A stretch of 64,000 bases of DNA from Brugia malayi (GCF_000002995.4 NW_025062478.1:7292001-7356000), one strand, 5' to 3'; shown: positions 1 to 14,285, counted from the first letter of the stretch. The notes: generated by a model not told the origin, from the sequence alone. Program-made: numbers and translations.

Positions 1-255
1 GAGAGTCACCGTGTTGCTTGCGAGAGGTTATGTTTCATTTTTTTTTAAGATTCAGAATTTAAAAGAGCTTATACTAAATGAAACCCTATTAAAACTAGGT
101 TGAGATTAAAATTTTAGAGCTCATTTGTTTTAGAGAGTCATTTGGCTGTTTAAATTATTTGACTACATATATTTTTCAAATATAGGAGAAAGAAATGTGT
201 ATCGAGAGCCGTATTTTGTTTTTTTTTTTTAATTTGAATTTTCCTTTTTGCTCAG

Positions 256-3200
256 CTTTCAGCATTCGACAAACTTGTCAGGAAATGACCGATACGTTAC
301 TGACAGTGCGAGATCGTTTGCTAAAAAAACTTGACGAAGAAATGGCTACACGTATCCATCATTTCCGTGAGCAGATGAGACAGCTTACGTCCTTGCAGGT
401 TATTGCCGAAACTGTTTCGCTCTGTAATCCAAAACTAATGATGGAAATAAGCTTTTTTATTCAAAGCTATGGTTCATTTTTTCAGCCAGTTACTCGCCTA
501 TGTTTGTTAAGTGCTTCAATTTTTTGTTCCTCTGCCTCAAAATTGGACTTTCTACAATGTTATGCAGATCTGCTCAGAAGAATTCAGGTATGAGAGATTT
601 TTTTTTTTTGTACATATTAAGAATTAACTAGCAATTTTTGAATTCAGTGTTATATCTTTAGTTTTTTAAAGGGCGATTAATCTTGGGAGGACATTTTTCA
701 GTCACTGATATCAATGCAGTGTGAAAAGCCACAATATACTGGTGATTTAACAGTGGATAGCCGAGAAGAATTTAACAGAGCTTTGGAGCCATTTCTTGGA
801 CTCTCTTCGTTTTTGCTATGCACTAATGTAAACAGTGGCAGTGACGTAAATGAAAGGAGTTGTGAAAGTGCATCTCCTAGGAATGGTTTCGTAAGACGTT
901 CTGGGTAAGAAATATCACAATAAATAATTACTTGATGGATTGTGCTGTACTCACCTTTACTTTCAGATTGCTTTCCTAATTTTTAAACTTTATGAATATT
1001 TTGCAGATCCAGTGTTGTTAATGGATGCCGATTATTCTTGAGTAAATACCAGTTAGTTGTTGATTTGGCTGGTGCGTTTGGTGAGCAGTTTACTAAAGTG
1101 GAAACTCCGCTTCAACAGTATAGTCAGGAAATGACAAAACTTGGTAAGAAAGTTCAGGAGTTACAGAGAGATTTGACGTTGCGGCGATGTATTATTGAGA
1201 AAGATTGTACGATTGACCTCATCCGTAAGTAAGTCATTCTAAAGTTTTAAAATAATTATTTATTGCCAAGAAAAAGGATATTTACAGTAGTACATCTTAG
1301 TTCAGCTTGTTGACCCAACACTTCAATGTATAATCATAGTGCAGGCTTGCATTTTGTGGCATGGATCTGACCTTTTCTTATGATTGCAAGTTTTATTTCT
1401 TTTTTTGATTTCTCTTATATTATGAAATCTGTAGTTATATTTTCAACTATCTTAGATGCAAAGATTTGGATATGAGAGTGAGTCAGCATTCCTCATTTGT
1501 CAATGATCTGCAACCTCAATTACAACAGATATGGCAAGAAGAGTTAGATAGAGTCCGGAGACAGCAAGTTCTGTTCAGAGAAAAAGTATGATATTCTTGA
1601 TCACCAATTAGTTATTTTGGATAATAAACTTCAGTATTTGATGTAATCCCGATGTTCCAGAGTAACAGTGGTCGAAGTTCCAGTCGACCACTTTTTATTC
1701 ATTTAACAATTTAAAGTGAATCTGTTTCTATTAATCTATTTTTAAGCTTAGCTTGTTACTAATAGATGCACTACATGTGTCATATTCACGTAATGGATTT
1801 GCACATTTTCTGTTTTTGTAGCAGCACATTATTTGATTTGTTTTATAAATATTTCTATTATTTGTAGATTGAGGAAATAATAACACTACGTGATAAGGCA
1901 CGCCATATTGTCAGCGCAGCTAAGCAGCTTGAACCGTACGCTATTTGCTTAGCTGCTGTAACATCTGTCATCGATCACAAGCGATGTCACAAGCCAGACC
2001 CAGCTCCAATGGAAAGCATCTGTCAACAGATCAATACTATTGAACCAGATAGCCAACAGAGGATTGAAGCTATCGAAAAAGTAAATATATAGAGAGCTAA
2101 ATTTAAAATGAAAAGAAAAAACTTCCATTTGTACATTCCTAAGTTAATGATGGAAATTAATGTGCTGCCTTTTGCATATTTGATATTTGTAAATGCTCCA
2201 CTTCTAAACGAAGATTCTTTTACCTCATTAAATCATTCCACCAATTTTCAGGAAGAACAAAATCGTCGTTTAATACAAGACCAAAAGAAACGAGAAGAGC
2301 AAATGAAAATTGCAGCAGTTAAAAAAAGTCTAAAAAACACCAAAGAGCAAAGAAAACTAGTGAGGAAATCAGCTGGTGATAAGTGCGTCTTATAAAAAAA
2401 TTGAAATACTGGAAATTTGTTTTCCGACGAAAAATAATTCATATATTAAGTATTGTTTTCAAGATTATTAACCATTTTTCTACATTCATATCTTGTGCGA
2501 AAACTATCGATTTCAGCAGAATGCTGTGTTTTAATGATTATGACTATTTTGATATTCTTTTTTGACTTTTCTGATTTATTTGGTTTTTTATTCTGTGTGT
2601 TTTGAATTCATCCCACACATCCTGACTCTCTTCCACTTTTTATTTTTCACAAAAGTGTTCTTTTTTTTTTTTTTTTTCAGTTCTCGTTCTTCGCGTCCGC
2701 CACTCGTGAATATGATTCGTGATCGAAGCCGAGGTGGCACAGACCGAGCATTATTGTCGCCTTGTCAACGCCGACAGAAGAGGTTAGGAATTTCTCTACA
2801 GATTTCGTCGAAAAGAAAAAGTCCCAAAATTTATGCTTCGTTCTTTTTTCCATTGACCTATATAGAAAGAGAATCGTGTAAGAGAAAGCTGGGATAAAAA
2901 GTGACGTTAGTCTCAAGATCAATTAAAAATTTTAAATGCTAATTTTATGCACATGATATGTCAGTTTAAATGTTGGATGGAAGCAAAATGTCCTAAAACA
3001 TTTGATCCAATAATAACCCGATTTTTCAGTTGGTTAACTGTTTCAAGGAGTCAGTCTGATGTAGAAGAAATGGAAAGTTCATTAGACATTTCTTTCGAGT
3101 TCTTTGCTAGATCTCCGACAGCTGAAGTTGAACTCACAAAAACAAAATACGAGGTAAAATAAAATTATTATGTTTAATAAATTTTTTTATCAATTTGGAA

Positions 3201-3673
3201 AGAATCGTAACTAATCTGTTTCCACTTTGCGTTTAGCGTCATTTTTTTCATTCCCAAATATTTCGTCATTCAATTTTGCTGCTAACTGCATCACCTATCG
3301 ATGATACTTTACTATCGTCAAGTTCATTAGCGGATAATAGGAACGTTTCAAAGCAAACAAACGATTCAGATTCAAGCAAAAGTGAGTTCTTTTTATTCTT
3401 TCTGAATAAAACTTTTTACCAGTGGATTTTTTTTCTTACAATTAACTCATGTTCTATACAGTATATATGATTAATTTTGTATTTTCAGAAAGCAATGGTA
3501 CTGTATTTCTTTGCGAAGAGAAAAACGAAATGGCTGGTTCAAAAATTCCTGATGTCCCATTCGTCCCAAAGACAATATTTTCAAATTTCAATAGCTCTAA
3601 CGCGACACTTGGTACATACGAAGTACGTGAGAAAATATTGAAAAGTTTGAAACAGAGAGTCCCCGTAGAGTAA
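256..3673 (+). CDS. Coiled-coil protein, RNF207/B-box type C-terminal region (5' end outside window)
   Basis: Eleven exons can be chained in phase: 256(or 263)-398, 486-587, 702-904, 1007-1228, 1456-1585, 1868-2080, 2252-2382, 2681-2782, 3030-3153, 3237-3381 and 3489-3673 (stop), about 566 residues. The chain is rich in heptad-like helices (for example KLGKKVQELQRDLTLRRC and QEELDRVRRQQVLFREK), followed by a basic stretch (RSSRPPLVNMIRDRSRGG) and a Ser/Asp-rich tail. The first visible exon begins at an acceptor, so the N-terminus, where a RING and B-box would be expected, is off the left edge. The coiled-coil order and the ELQRDLT-type core remind me of RNF207-like RING/B-box proteins; this is recall, not a search. 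Exon 256-398 could also read through to 587 without an intron. A possible polyadenylation signal (AATAAA) lies near 3770. Confidence 0.6.
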
Positions 3674-5409
3674 AAAAGTACAGTTCCCAGAAAGTTAGAG
3701 TATTAGAAAGCTTTAATCCCCTGCACACAGTCAAAACATCAGAATATGATGTTTGTATGTATGTATGGTAAATAAAAATGTCGATTCACTTTTTTCGCCA
3801 ACATGAAATTTCCAATAGTTGCGGTAACTTCAAAAATGCTTTCCTTTAGTTTTGGAACTGGACTTGTTTTCTTTCATGGATAACTCAAAATCAATCTGTT
3901 CATTTTAGCCAAGATTTATGAGCTGATCATAACAGAAGTTCTTTTCTCTATTTATTTCATTGACAAGATGTTGTTATTGTCCTTGCTATTTGTCTTCGAG
4001 GATGTGCTTTTGCTTAATCATAAGTTTAACTTCTGAAATTTAAAGATTGTTGTGCAGCACTTGGAAACTTCGTTGAAGTCAAAGATTTCATAACTTTGCA
4101 ATATTTAGACTTCTTTTAGCGTCGATAAGCTTTGTAATATGCTTCATAATTTATTTCGAACATGTATATCACGCAAACATTGCTGCATATTTTTAACGGA
4201 CTTATTTGCATATCTGCTTTATTTGTTATCATTCTGAATATATAGAAATTATTGATGCCGCATTCGTAGAAAGTGCACAGCGAAGTTTGCTTTTTAAAAT
4301 GTCTGTCCAAAGGGAAATCATGGAATTCGTTCCATATATTATGTTTCTACCGTGAGAGGGAATTTTATAAATTTGGTATAAAAATATAAATTGAGAAATC
4401 AACGTTGGATTTCATAAGAATGGAGTAGGATAATTCAAAGATGAGACCAATGAAGAAATGAATGATCCATAATTTTATAGTTTCCGGAAGAACATGGAGT
4501 GTTGTGCATGAGTAATTACAGTTTTAGGAAGTCTATGTATGGTAAGAACTTGGAGTAAGTACAAGTAGATGAGAAGAATTTCTGTCTTTACAAAGTACGT
4601 TGAGAAGGTGACAGCGTGTGCAGTCCTCAATCCTTTTCATTAAGAAAAAGTGACTTCGCAGAATTCGGAGTTGACAATAATTTCTTTAAATGGTAGGATC
4701 AGTGCTTGTTCCTTCAATTACTTTGTTTTATCTGCTGAAACATGCTAAGAGGTGAACAGCTATGATCTGTGATTTCTCATAAAGATCGCGAACTGAAAAG
4801 TAATGAAGAACATAAAGTAATCGTCTATTAACCATGGATTTTTAGCTTAAATTCAATGAGTTTTATGATGCGTATTTCTTGGAAGGCCATCAAACTGACT
4901 AGAAATATACAAATTAATACAATGCAGAAAGATGTATTCTGCACAGATTACTTACGCAAGTGAATTATTACGCGTGTGCATAATGTGATTGGTGTTGCAA
5001 TGTGATTATCCATCGATAGTATTTGAATAAATTACATTATAAATACATTATTTATAAATATGTAATAATCACGTTATAAACATATTATAAATAATCAGAA
5101 TGAAGATCGTCCACTTCATTTTCCAATTTTTTGTCTTAAAACGTAATTTGGAGCTTCGCATTTCTGTGAGAACAGGTATGATATCAAAAAAATTTTTTTT
5201 TTCATTTCTACTGGTTATTTGTTACAATCTGATCATCGCATACTAGTCCACTTCAATAGTTTGTTATTTCCTTATTGACATTTTCCTTTTTTTGCAAATA
5301 ATTTGTATTAATGAACGGTTACTAGCACATTTAATAGAGAGATATAATTTGTCTTTGATTGGTACCGTCTGGAAAGTTCTTACTTCATGAAAGAAAAATT
5401 CTCATAAAA

Positions 5410-5462
5410 TATCAAGTGATACCGAGCGGTAGCAAGCAGTCCCGAATTGTAGCAGGTGGTGA
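5410..5462. repeat. Degenerate ~20-bp tandem repeat, cluster 1
   Basis: The words AGCGGTAGCAAGC, CCGAATTGTAGCAGGTGG and similar follow each other at roughly 20-base spacing. The same unit (consensus near AAGTGGTAGCAAATGGTACC) reappears 450 bases downstream, so the two clusters share an origin. Confidence 0.5.
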
Positions 5463-5867
5463 TAAAGTATAAAGAATTCAGGTAAACATATTATCATCTA
5501 ATGTTTATCCAACTATTATCATCTTTAGAGGAAGTTTATCAGCAATAGTTATGGGTAAGGTAAAGTTAATTTTTACTGTAAGATTGCTGTTTTTTTTTTT
5601 TTGTTATTGAGAATTTTGAATGTTTAAATTCGAAATTCCAACAAAAAAAGAACTATAAGAACTACAACAATTTTATTAATGAAGTTATTAGATAACTATG
5701 CGCTAAGGTCATTTAAACGAAATTAATCAACTTAAAATTGAAAAATGTAATTGATAAAATCGTGGCAGTAAAGTGATTTTCTATTCAATTATCAATCAAA
5801 ATAATTGTAAAATAATTTTTTTGTCCATTTAACTTTTTAAACAATAATGCATGAACAGATAGTAGCA

Positions 5868-5948
5868 AATGATACTAAATGGTAATAAGCAATGCCGAGC
5901 GGTAGCAAATGGCACCAAGTGGTAACAAATGGTACCAAGTGGTAGCAA
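5868..5948. repeat. Degenerate ~20-bp tandem repeat, cluster 2
   Basis: About four copies of a 19-21 base unit with consensus AAGTGGTAGCAAATGGTACC, each copy differing at a few positions. The unit alternates the words GTGGTA and CAAATGG. It is related to the cluster at 5410-5462. Confidence 0.65.
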
Positions 5949-8900
5949 AAATAAAACAGAAGTAAATTTTACTGCCTTATTTAAAATGTTTTTCTTATGT
6001 TCTCTTTTTTTTTATTCATTTATTTTTATCAAATATACACATTTTAACTTTTACAACCAGACATTTCCAATATAATCTCATCGTAGAATATTTTTGATGT
6101 AAGGTGAAGGAATCTGGTTGTGAGGCCAATGTAATGCTGAAACAGTACCAAGGTGATATGAAAAATTTAAAAAAAAATTCTATACCTTATTTCTGAAAAA
6201 TAAAACATTGTTTATTTGAATTTCTGTGTTTTCAGATTATAGTCCAATATCATTAAAGTACATTTTTCCACGTAAGGTAGAGTTTATATGAATAATTGTG
6301 AGTTATTTTCAGAAGTTCATGTATATCGTTATTGTTAATTGACTAATTTGCTTATAGGTAATTACAAGGAATGAAAAGGTACTGATGAACAGAAAAAATG
6401 ATGATAAAATGAATTGGAATTTATGTTCGTTTCATTTTCACAAGTCTTATGCACTGTAATGCATATCTTTTGGATATTATTTACCTCAAGGTTGAACTTT
6501 TTTAATAAGAATTGACATGCCCACATGAAATATTAACTTTGATTCAATCACAGAAGCTTAAAGATAATATTTTGTTCATCTCGAAAAAACATTTTACCCA
6601 TAAGTTTTTTGGAGTTTAATAATTATTTTACATAAATGAAATCTATGCAGTACTATATGACTTATCAGATTTACCATTGTGGACAATAAATAGTTATAGC
6701 AATAAAGCTGATGCTACCTTAGATAAAGTTCTTACAATGCAGTAGAGTATGAGTTTTAATTAAAACTTTGATTGAAATTGAAGATGAATTAAAGATGAGT
6801 TTATAGGTGTGCGTACAGAATTAGAGATAATCATTAGTTATTACAGGATTTTAAGTTGCACAGATAATTTCATTAATATTTTGAATGTTTTAGATGCCAA
6901 TGGAATATTAATCGATTCGAGTTATAAAAAATTTCCTCATGAAACGCTTTTATGTATTTTTCATTATTTCTTTATTCCTTTATCACTTGTTATCTTCAAT
7001 TCTAAGATCTGGACACATCAGTGAATTTTACTGAAGTACTCATTGAATCAAACGAGAGCAGAGAAATCTCTCAAAACGTCATTTATTATTTTTTTTTTTT
7101 TTGTGAAATGCTTGGAAATGTTTCTTCTTTTAAGCAAATTCCGAATATATTTCGCTTCACTTCCTTTTTGTTGTTGTCTCTAAGTGCTTTTTGGAAATAT
7201 CCGGACATGCCGAAATTGTGTTTCGTTGCAAGTTTGCAGCTTCAATTTTGTTACATTATCGAATTGAATCACAGTAATTAACTTCATCTTCTTAAACTAA
7301 TTCCTTGCACATTATCATCGATCTGTCTCTCATATTTAATGCCGAAGTACTTGTTTCGTAATGTCATATTTGCTTTTTGCGCGTATTTATTAAATTCTTT
7401 ACAAGCTTCTTCGCATTCTATGCAGGAAAATAAACAACTTTCGTTTTCCCACCTTATTATTGATCGACCTTTTTTTTGCACTTTTTCGTCATTTGTCTAA
7501 TCACTGAATTCTGTTTTATCTGGAGTATGATTAGATCATAGAAAAAAATCTTCAAAATTAAAGGAATGATAAATTTGTTCAATAAAATTCTTCTTCTGTC
7601 AGGTCTATATGTCAGAAAAAACCCTAGAAGTATGTGTATTAAGTAATCCATCAATCAAATAAGCAAATGAAAGCATTGAACATTAAGCATTTTTTAAATT
7701 AATTTTCTTACCTTTCGATTAGACGTAGATTAGATTTTAAATTTTAAAGTGAAATATATTCATCAAATCTCATCGTTCCACATTTCTTAGACTTTATTAA
7801 ACTTAATTTTAAAACGAATAATGTGATTATATGCAGATGTGTAGTAAGTTTACCGAACCATTTCTGCATGTTAATTGCGCATTATGTTAGTAATACTAAT
7901 AATAAAAAAGGAGCAGAAGGAGAGTTCAGCACATTAAAATGAATGCCAGTTATTATAAGTTAAGGTAGTGACACCTTTCTTTCAAAATTTCATGTACCAA
8001 AGTTTATGCTCACCTCGTGTTTTCTATAACTTTCCTTGTGTAAGGAACCGCTAGCAAGGAGCTGCAAATGTGTGCTACTTCTGACTAAAAGATGCCTATT
8101 AACAGAATGATCTTGTATGCCTAAATATATTGCTCTCTATTCCATTTCAGCAACAATTTTCTTTTAATGCAACAAAAATTATGCTTACTGTTATTCATAG
8201 GTCTTTACTTCTTATTGCAAAGAATTTGCTACTTGTCTCTTTTTATGTCATTAAAGGACACGAATAGCACCCCATTTGATAACAGCGTGGCAAAACAAGT
8301 CTCAGTTATGCTTCTCTATGTGCCATATTTGTTTTAACGATTGAAATTTCCATCCCTTTTAATTTGTTGTATCTTCTTCATGAAATTTGAGAGTGAATAA
8401 TCAAGAGCATACCTGGATGGTGCTAAGAGATTATTATGTACAAGGCCTGCTTGCATGTTTCTATATATCATCAGACTGCTTTATATTGCTGGAAAATTTG
8501 ACTGAAAATTTGACATCTCGGAAAGGCATTTGAAAAGAAAGCTATTTATAGTAAAAACCGTGGAACGCAATGGTTGTCAAAGCAAATTAAATAAAGAAAT
8601 GAGATATACTTGTCTTTCCCAGTCAATATTTGAATAGCTTACTGATATAATATGAAAATATCGTATGCACTTAATTTCTGTTTTCCATTTCTTTGCTAAA
8701 TTGTATGTTTGCATGTTTTTATTGCTAATACAGAAATATGAACAAAGGAAAGAATAAAGTGATAGATAATGATGATGGCATGTAATTGTTGTTATCTGGA
8801 TTGATAAACAGATCTCTTGACTCACTTTACCCTTCTAGTCCTTATGCTAATCATAGAAACAGAACAATACTGGAATTGATCACGTAGCAACTAGTTATAA

Positions 8901-11848
8901 CAACTTTTTTACTTGTTGCACTATTTCGATACAATTAAGAGATTAGGAAAATTGAACTCATAAAACTTCAAAAGGAAGTGCATTACTACAACCTCAGTGT
9001 TGATCTACTAATACGTAAAATATCTTCGAACGGCACAAACGCCAACAGCAATCTTACAACTGCGTGTTTTCATATTTTCTCGTCCGTAAATATCAAGTCA
9101 AAACATGTTGGGAGACGAAAAACAAATCAATATGTTTGTGATATCACTTCAAATGCTTCTGATTGTTATCTATTATTTCTCTAATTTCATCGAACACTTT
9201 ATCATTTACTTCCAATGTATCTACCGAAAAAATTGATAATCAGAAGCAAATTTTATTTGCACCCAACTTAATTTCCAACATATGAAATCTTAAATGATTA
9301 TTAGAGCAAACTCTTATGCCATTTGATAAAGAATAACTGAATTTGATGTTTCATTTGCTTTTTTATCCTCTGCTATGAGCTCTTCAACAAAAGATAGCGC
9401 CTGACTTGCATGAAATTAACTCATCAACACTATTACTGCAGAACTACAAATTCTGAGCTATATGATCGCTTCCTTAATATTACTTTTGACATTGCTTACA
9501 TTAGTTTATGGAAGTAATGCCATTTTTATAAATTTATTCTAGTTCGCAACGAGTTTCTTGTGCATTTTTTCTCTTTACTATTCAGTAAGTTTTATAATTA
9601 GCGTTCATACTGTCAACTGTGACTAATTTCACTGACTCAAATTTTTGCAAAATTTTCGATACAAACAGGAAATGAAATTTATCATCTATCGAACCCATAC
9701 GATTATAACTGATTCAGTTTGCGGGGAAAACACATGGCGAAATGTTATTGATATCTGTTGCAGCCGGTTTGCACTTCTCACATTATTTTGTTAATTTACT
9801 GCATCTATGCCACCAAAGTGAACCTAATTGATATGTCAACATCAACGAGCGACAATTCCTTCAGTCTATTAGCTATTATCTTAAATAGATTTATTTAAGA
9901 ATTGAACTTATTAATATTGAATATATCGTTTAATGATATTACAAAAAAGTCTTTTACACTACTTACATATAATTTAAAAAAAAAAAAAATTATGTAGAAG
10001 TCGAAAAAGTAAACAATTAAAAGTTGATTCATACCATTTGACTATTTAACTATGTGATGAGTTAGCTGTCGAGTGGTTATTTAGTAAATAAATGCTTTAT
10101 GGAAGAATGCTTTATGTGTACATATATTGAAGAAATACAAAATTCCACCATGGATATTACAAATGCTGTGAAGATAGATGTAATGTTTAACCTTTATTTT
10201 CCAAACATATTTTTTTTCTTTTTATTGGAAAGAGAATATTATAAAGTAATGGATGGGAAATGATCGAATTCCTTTTCTGAAAGATTATAGTGATAGCATT
10301 TTTCATATAATTTGCGTGCTTTCTATGTTTTTAAGAGAAATTATCATCTAAATTGATATAATACTTTAAACCATAATTCCGTATCAATTATAAATTTCTT
10401 ACTTATTGGCAAACAATCAAGAGATTACTTAATGGTAAACAATCAAAGGTAACTGTTAATGATTTCTCAAAACAGCATTTTCAGCTCTTTTCTGAAGTAA
10501 TTAGTAATTAAACATAATTTCCTACCAATTATAAACTTATTATTTATTAGCAAATTAGTACAGCCAGTCATAGTAGGGTAGTCATTTTTCATCCATTTCA
10601 TTATGGATGTGTAAAAGCTTCATGCAGTCATTAATACGTACCGAAAAGTAGCAAACTATGAATTCAAATTAGATTTGCTCATTACCATAATGCCCTTACC
10701 ATTGTAAGGGCAAAATACATTTATACATTTAGTAAAATACATTTATTTTACTTTTTTAGAAGTGAAGTTTTTTCCTAGACTCTTGATCGACTTTCATTTC
10801 AGTGGTATATATAATTTTTAGAATTTCATAATTGGTCTCGATATTTCGAGTGTAAAGCAATCATTCTTTATGCATATATCCCCTAAATTATTGAAATTTA
10901 CTAAATAGCGACCTCTAAATTACTTAAATTTAGTAATTTAAAAATGCTTAAAAGATACAGTGAGTATATCTTATCGTATTCAAATGCTTAGAAATCTTGA
11001 TATACGTTTTGAAAATTGCTTTAGCTATCGAACATTTTCTCTCAGTTTCAGAAATACGTTCAAAATTTGTTAGCTTCTCATGATTTCAGAAAGTGAGTTA
11101 AAATCAAAACCTTCAATGAGGTAAAACGTAGAACAGAGGAGTATAACTAAATTTGTTTGTTCAACTCATATTTTTCTCTGAATTCCCATTTCGCTGCTGC
11201 TATTTCTCGTACCTCTTTTGTCTTAGTGATAAAAGATATAAATAAATTAAAAAAATAAAGAGAAAAATTTCAATAATTTGTAAGAAGTAAATTCCATAAA
11301 AATAAAATAAAATTCTAATAAATCAAAAGACGATTCATGTTAGAGAAAAGGAAATTATTTTCTAGTGATTTTTTTATTCCAAAAATTTTTATAATTACAG
11401 CTGCAAATTCAAAGGATTTTGAGGAGACGGAAAAACCAGTTAGAGTCTTTCTTGTATACATTAGAATCACATAACTCATGAACAACAGATAAGCAATATT
11501 TCTACTTATCTTAATTGAGAGGGCTGGAAATCATTGGTTAATTTCACTGATTCATTCATCATCGTCTTAGCTGTTCTATTCCTTTCTCTCCTCTTTAGTT
11601 GTAACTGAATTTTGGCTGAAATGGTACAAGAAGAATGTATTCTTTAATTAAATTTGAAAAGTGCTCAATTAACCTATATCACATATCGCTCCATTTCCTC
11701 AGAATAAATGTTTAAAACTGATATATTATGTTACTCTTAGTATCATGCTCCCTTAAATTATTTTTTTGTATGCATGCATGCTTGTGCATGTATGTTTCGA
11801 AGACATCATTTGATGGTTGGGTGTATTAATGTTCTCTTTCAAGGGTGA

Positions 11849-12136
11849 CTTTTTGTTATCAGAGAAATTGCTTTCGTTGACACAACAAATTCAAATAGTC
11901 TCATCAAAGAGATGTGGGATATAAAGCAGCAAATGTGGAAGTGAAAGGCAAAGCTTGAAACGATAGAATAAAATGAAAATAAGTTAAAGAAGGAGAAAGA
12001 GGCAGTATTGAATCGACAGCGCAGTGTTATGGGGTTAGAATGTGTTATAGATTATAGTTATTTGCTGCCAACAATACATTCAAAAGGTTGCGTAAAAATA
12101 GATTTAAATTTAAAAATAAGTAGGGAGTTGATATAA
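11849..12136 (+). pseudogene. Possible decayed coiled-coil reading frame
   Basis: A single frame reads as charged, helix-like protein for 95 codons (pieces such as LIKEMWDIKQQMWK and KLKKEKEAVLNRQRSVMGL) but is broken by two in-frame stops near its middle. No frame change is needed to pass the stops, which is the pattern of a gene fragment that has gathered nonsense mutations. No start codon context or splice sites are convincing and no family is recognised. A chance frame in purine-rich sequence is the main alternative. Confidence 0.2.
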
Positions 12137-12627
12137 TCATTCGTTATTACTTTTCGTCTTCTTGATCTTTCGAAAAAAGGAAGTTTGTTGAAAGCAAGGT
12201 AGTGGAGACAAGTATATTTTAGGTAAATGAAAGAGGATAGCCACTTTTGGTTTTTTGACATTACTGATCATATTTGAGACCGAATTTATTAATATATCTA
12301 TTATCCTCTTTGGTCTACGACTGTCATAATTCATTTCAGCCTAAGATTATTTAATTCAAAAATGTTTCGTAAGCTACATATTATTACATAAGCATATATA
12401 TGATCATTCTAAGCAAATTTGGAGAACCTTAACTTCCCGAAATTAGTAATAGTTTTCTCTTTGAGTGATTCAGACCGATTTCATATTTCTCCAAAACTAT
12501 GTTGCTATTTTTAATATAATAGTCGAGAAGAATCACAAATGATGATGACACATATGAGTTCTTTCTTCATATAGAAATGATATTGTTCAGTTAAATTAAG
12601 ATAATTATTCACTGTTTCATTTTTCAG

Positions 12628-12839
12628 TTATTTGTGCAAGTCTTCAAGCATTTTTTCAAACTTTCCTCTGTATATTTGGTAACTTTGCTATTAATTGCTT
12701 ATTGGTCGATTCATTACCGCCTTTACGCTATTCACCTGAAAATTTGACGCTACAACTATACAAGCATGCTGAGAGAGCAGATGTTGGCTCGATGATGATT
12801 AGTTCCGGAATGCTTGAACGCGCGTCAAGTAAAACTTAG
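12628..12839 (+). CDS. Orphan terminal exon, unknown membrane-like protein
   Basis: A strong acceptor (CATTTTTCAG) is followed by 69 open codons and a TAG stop. The first third is hydrophobic (ASLQAFFQTFLCIFGNFAIN) and the rest is mixed and charged (YKHAERADVGSMMISSG), unlike the AT-driven chance frames nearby; local GC content is also higher than the surroundings. The frame has no ATG near its start, so it would be the last exon of a plus-strand gene whose upstream exons I could not identify; the decayed frame at 11849-12136 is one candidate neighbour. I do not recognise a family. Confidence 0.35.
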
Positions 12840-13822
12840 CCTATCGCATGGATGCTTAAACAATCCTTATAAATCAACAGTTACTTCTATCACTTCATTA
12901 TAACTCATGGATTCATAAAAACTCAAAATTAAGCAACAATTAAGAAAGGTAAGGTTATATTTTCCACAAATATAATCGATAGCTTCAATTTAAAAAATTT
13001 CAAATAGCTCTAAATCATTTTACTTTACCAGTTGTTTTTAACTTGGATTTCTTTTGCATGCACTTTTTTTTTTTATTTTGCTATTATTTGAAACCTATTT
13101 CTGGGTTTTATTATTGCTTTGAGTTTTCACTGCCGACTTACTAAATTTTTTTTTCATTGATATGGGATATTAGGAAGCTAGACTTTCGAAACAGGAGTGC
13201 TTTCACTCATTTTATTCACTTTTTTTCTCAGGAAGTTCCATTTATTTTGTATCTAAAAAAGATTTTTCGGTAGTTTTCCAAATATTTGAGAAATTAGATT
13301 AATGATCTTCATAAAATGCGAAAAAGTTGCAATATTTTCTAATTTTTTGAGGAAACTTGGTTTTTTGCTTGAGTTCAAAACTTATTTTTAGCTTAACAAC
13401 AAAAAATAAAAAATTTTAGTCAAAAATCTATACATTGCTTTCTCATTTAAAATTAAAGGTCATAAAATATATCTAATCAAGATTTTAGGATGAATAATAT
13501 GTCTTTAAAATAAGAGGTATTGACACTGTTTCTGCTATTTTAAATAAACCCCAAATAAAAAACTGGAATCTCTGGACCTAGGAGTCTTAATGGCATGACA
13601 GACAGAGATAGCGGAGCGATTCATCCTTATTAATACACACCACGTTTTTGAAACAAAACAAGTGAAAGAGCTAAAATTCTTTTGCAAGCCTAAAAACTGA
13701 GAAATATTTAAAAGAACCGATTTACTTAAATTAATCGTTATTCACAAAAATTTTAAGGCTTTGAGAAATTTTGAAACGAGTCTGTTTTTGTTTATGAATT
13801 TCAGAAATTTATTGATTAACTT

Positions 13823-13886
13823 AACTGATATCATTTTAACTGAGTCCAACTTCTAACTGATATCATTTTAACTGAGTCCAACTTCT
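13823..13886. repeat. Perfect 2 x 32-bp tandem duplication
   Basis: A 32-base unit beginning AACTGATATCATTTTAACTG is repeated exactly once, head to tail (13823-13854 and 13855-13886), which points to a recent duplication. Confidence 0.95.
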
Positions 13887-14285
13887 ACTATCACTCTTAT
13901 TTGCTTTTGGTTTTTTACATTGCTTATTGTTTTCTGGTTCCGGCTTAGAGAAATTTTCTTCTCGATCACACTGTTATTTACATTAGTTATAATAATTCTA
14001 ATGTAACAATCAAGCTTTTAGCAATGAATTATGACAAATCTTTCTTGAAATAAGTAGAGAGACAGTCAAAAGAAAGGCAATTGGGCAATTCTTGATTGCC
14101 TTTCTTCACTTATCTTAGCTAAATATCAAATTACCCAAGAATTTGAAAAAGTAAAATTAGACTTGTTGTCAATAAATCAATAAATCACACAAATTATACC
14201 TTCTTTGCATTTTTTATTTATGCTTTTCTTCATCAAACAGAAACTGATATTGCAGAAGCAGCTCTGTCGAAGGCAATACTGATCA

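Larger units (their letters stand above)
3674..11848. other. Gene-poor AT-rich intergenic stretch
   Basis: About 8 kb in which I find no reading frame with both believable splice sites and protein-like composition. Open frames of 60-90 codons occur on both strands but are low-complexity or lack exon borders. The tract holds homopolymer T and A runs, AT palindromes near 5030-5095 and two clusters of a degenerate 20-base repeat (listed separately). Distal regulatory DNA or a non-coding RNA gene could be here and would not be visible by eye. Confidence 0.5.

Noticed and set aside
8978..9184. 68-codon plus-strand frame
   Set aside because: No acceptor, donor or recognisable domain; length is within chance expectation.
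14127..14150. Partial match to the nematode spliced leader (AATTACCCAAG then TTTGA)
   Set aside because: The leader sequence is interrupted by two inserted bases, lacks the GGTTT start and is not followed by the expected donor or an Sm-site RNA body; probably coincidence.
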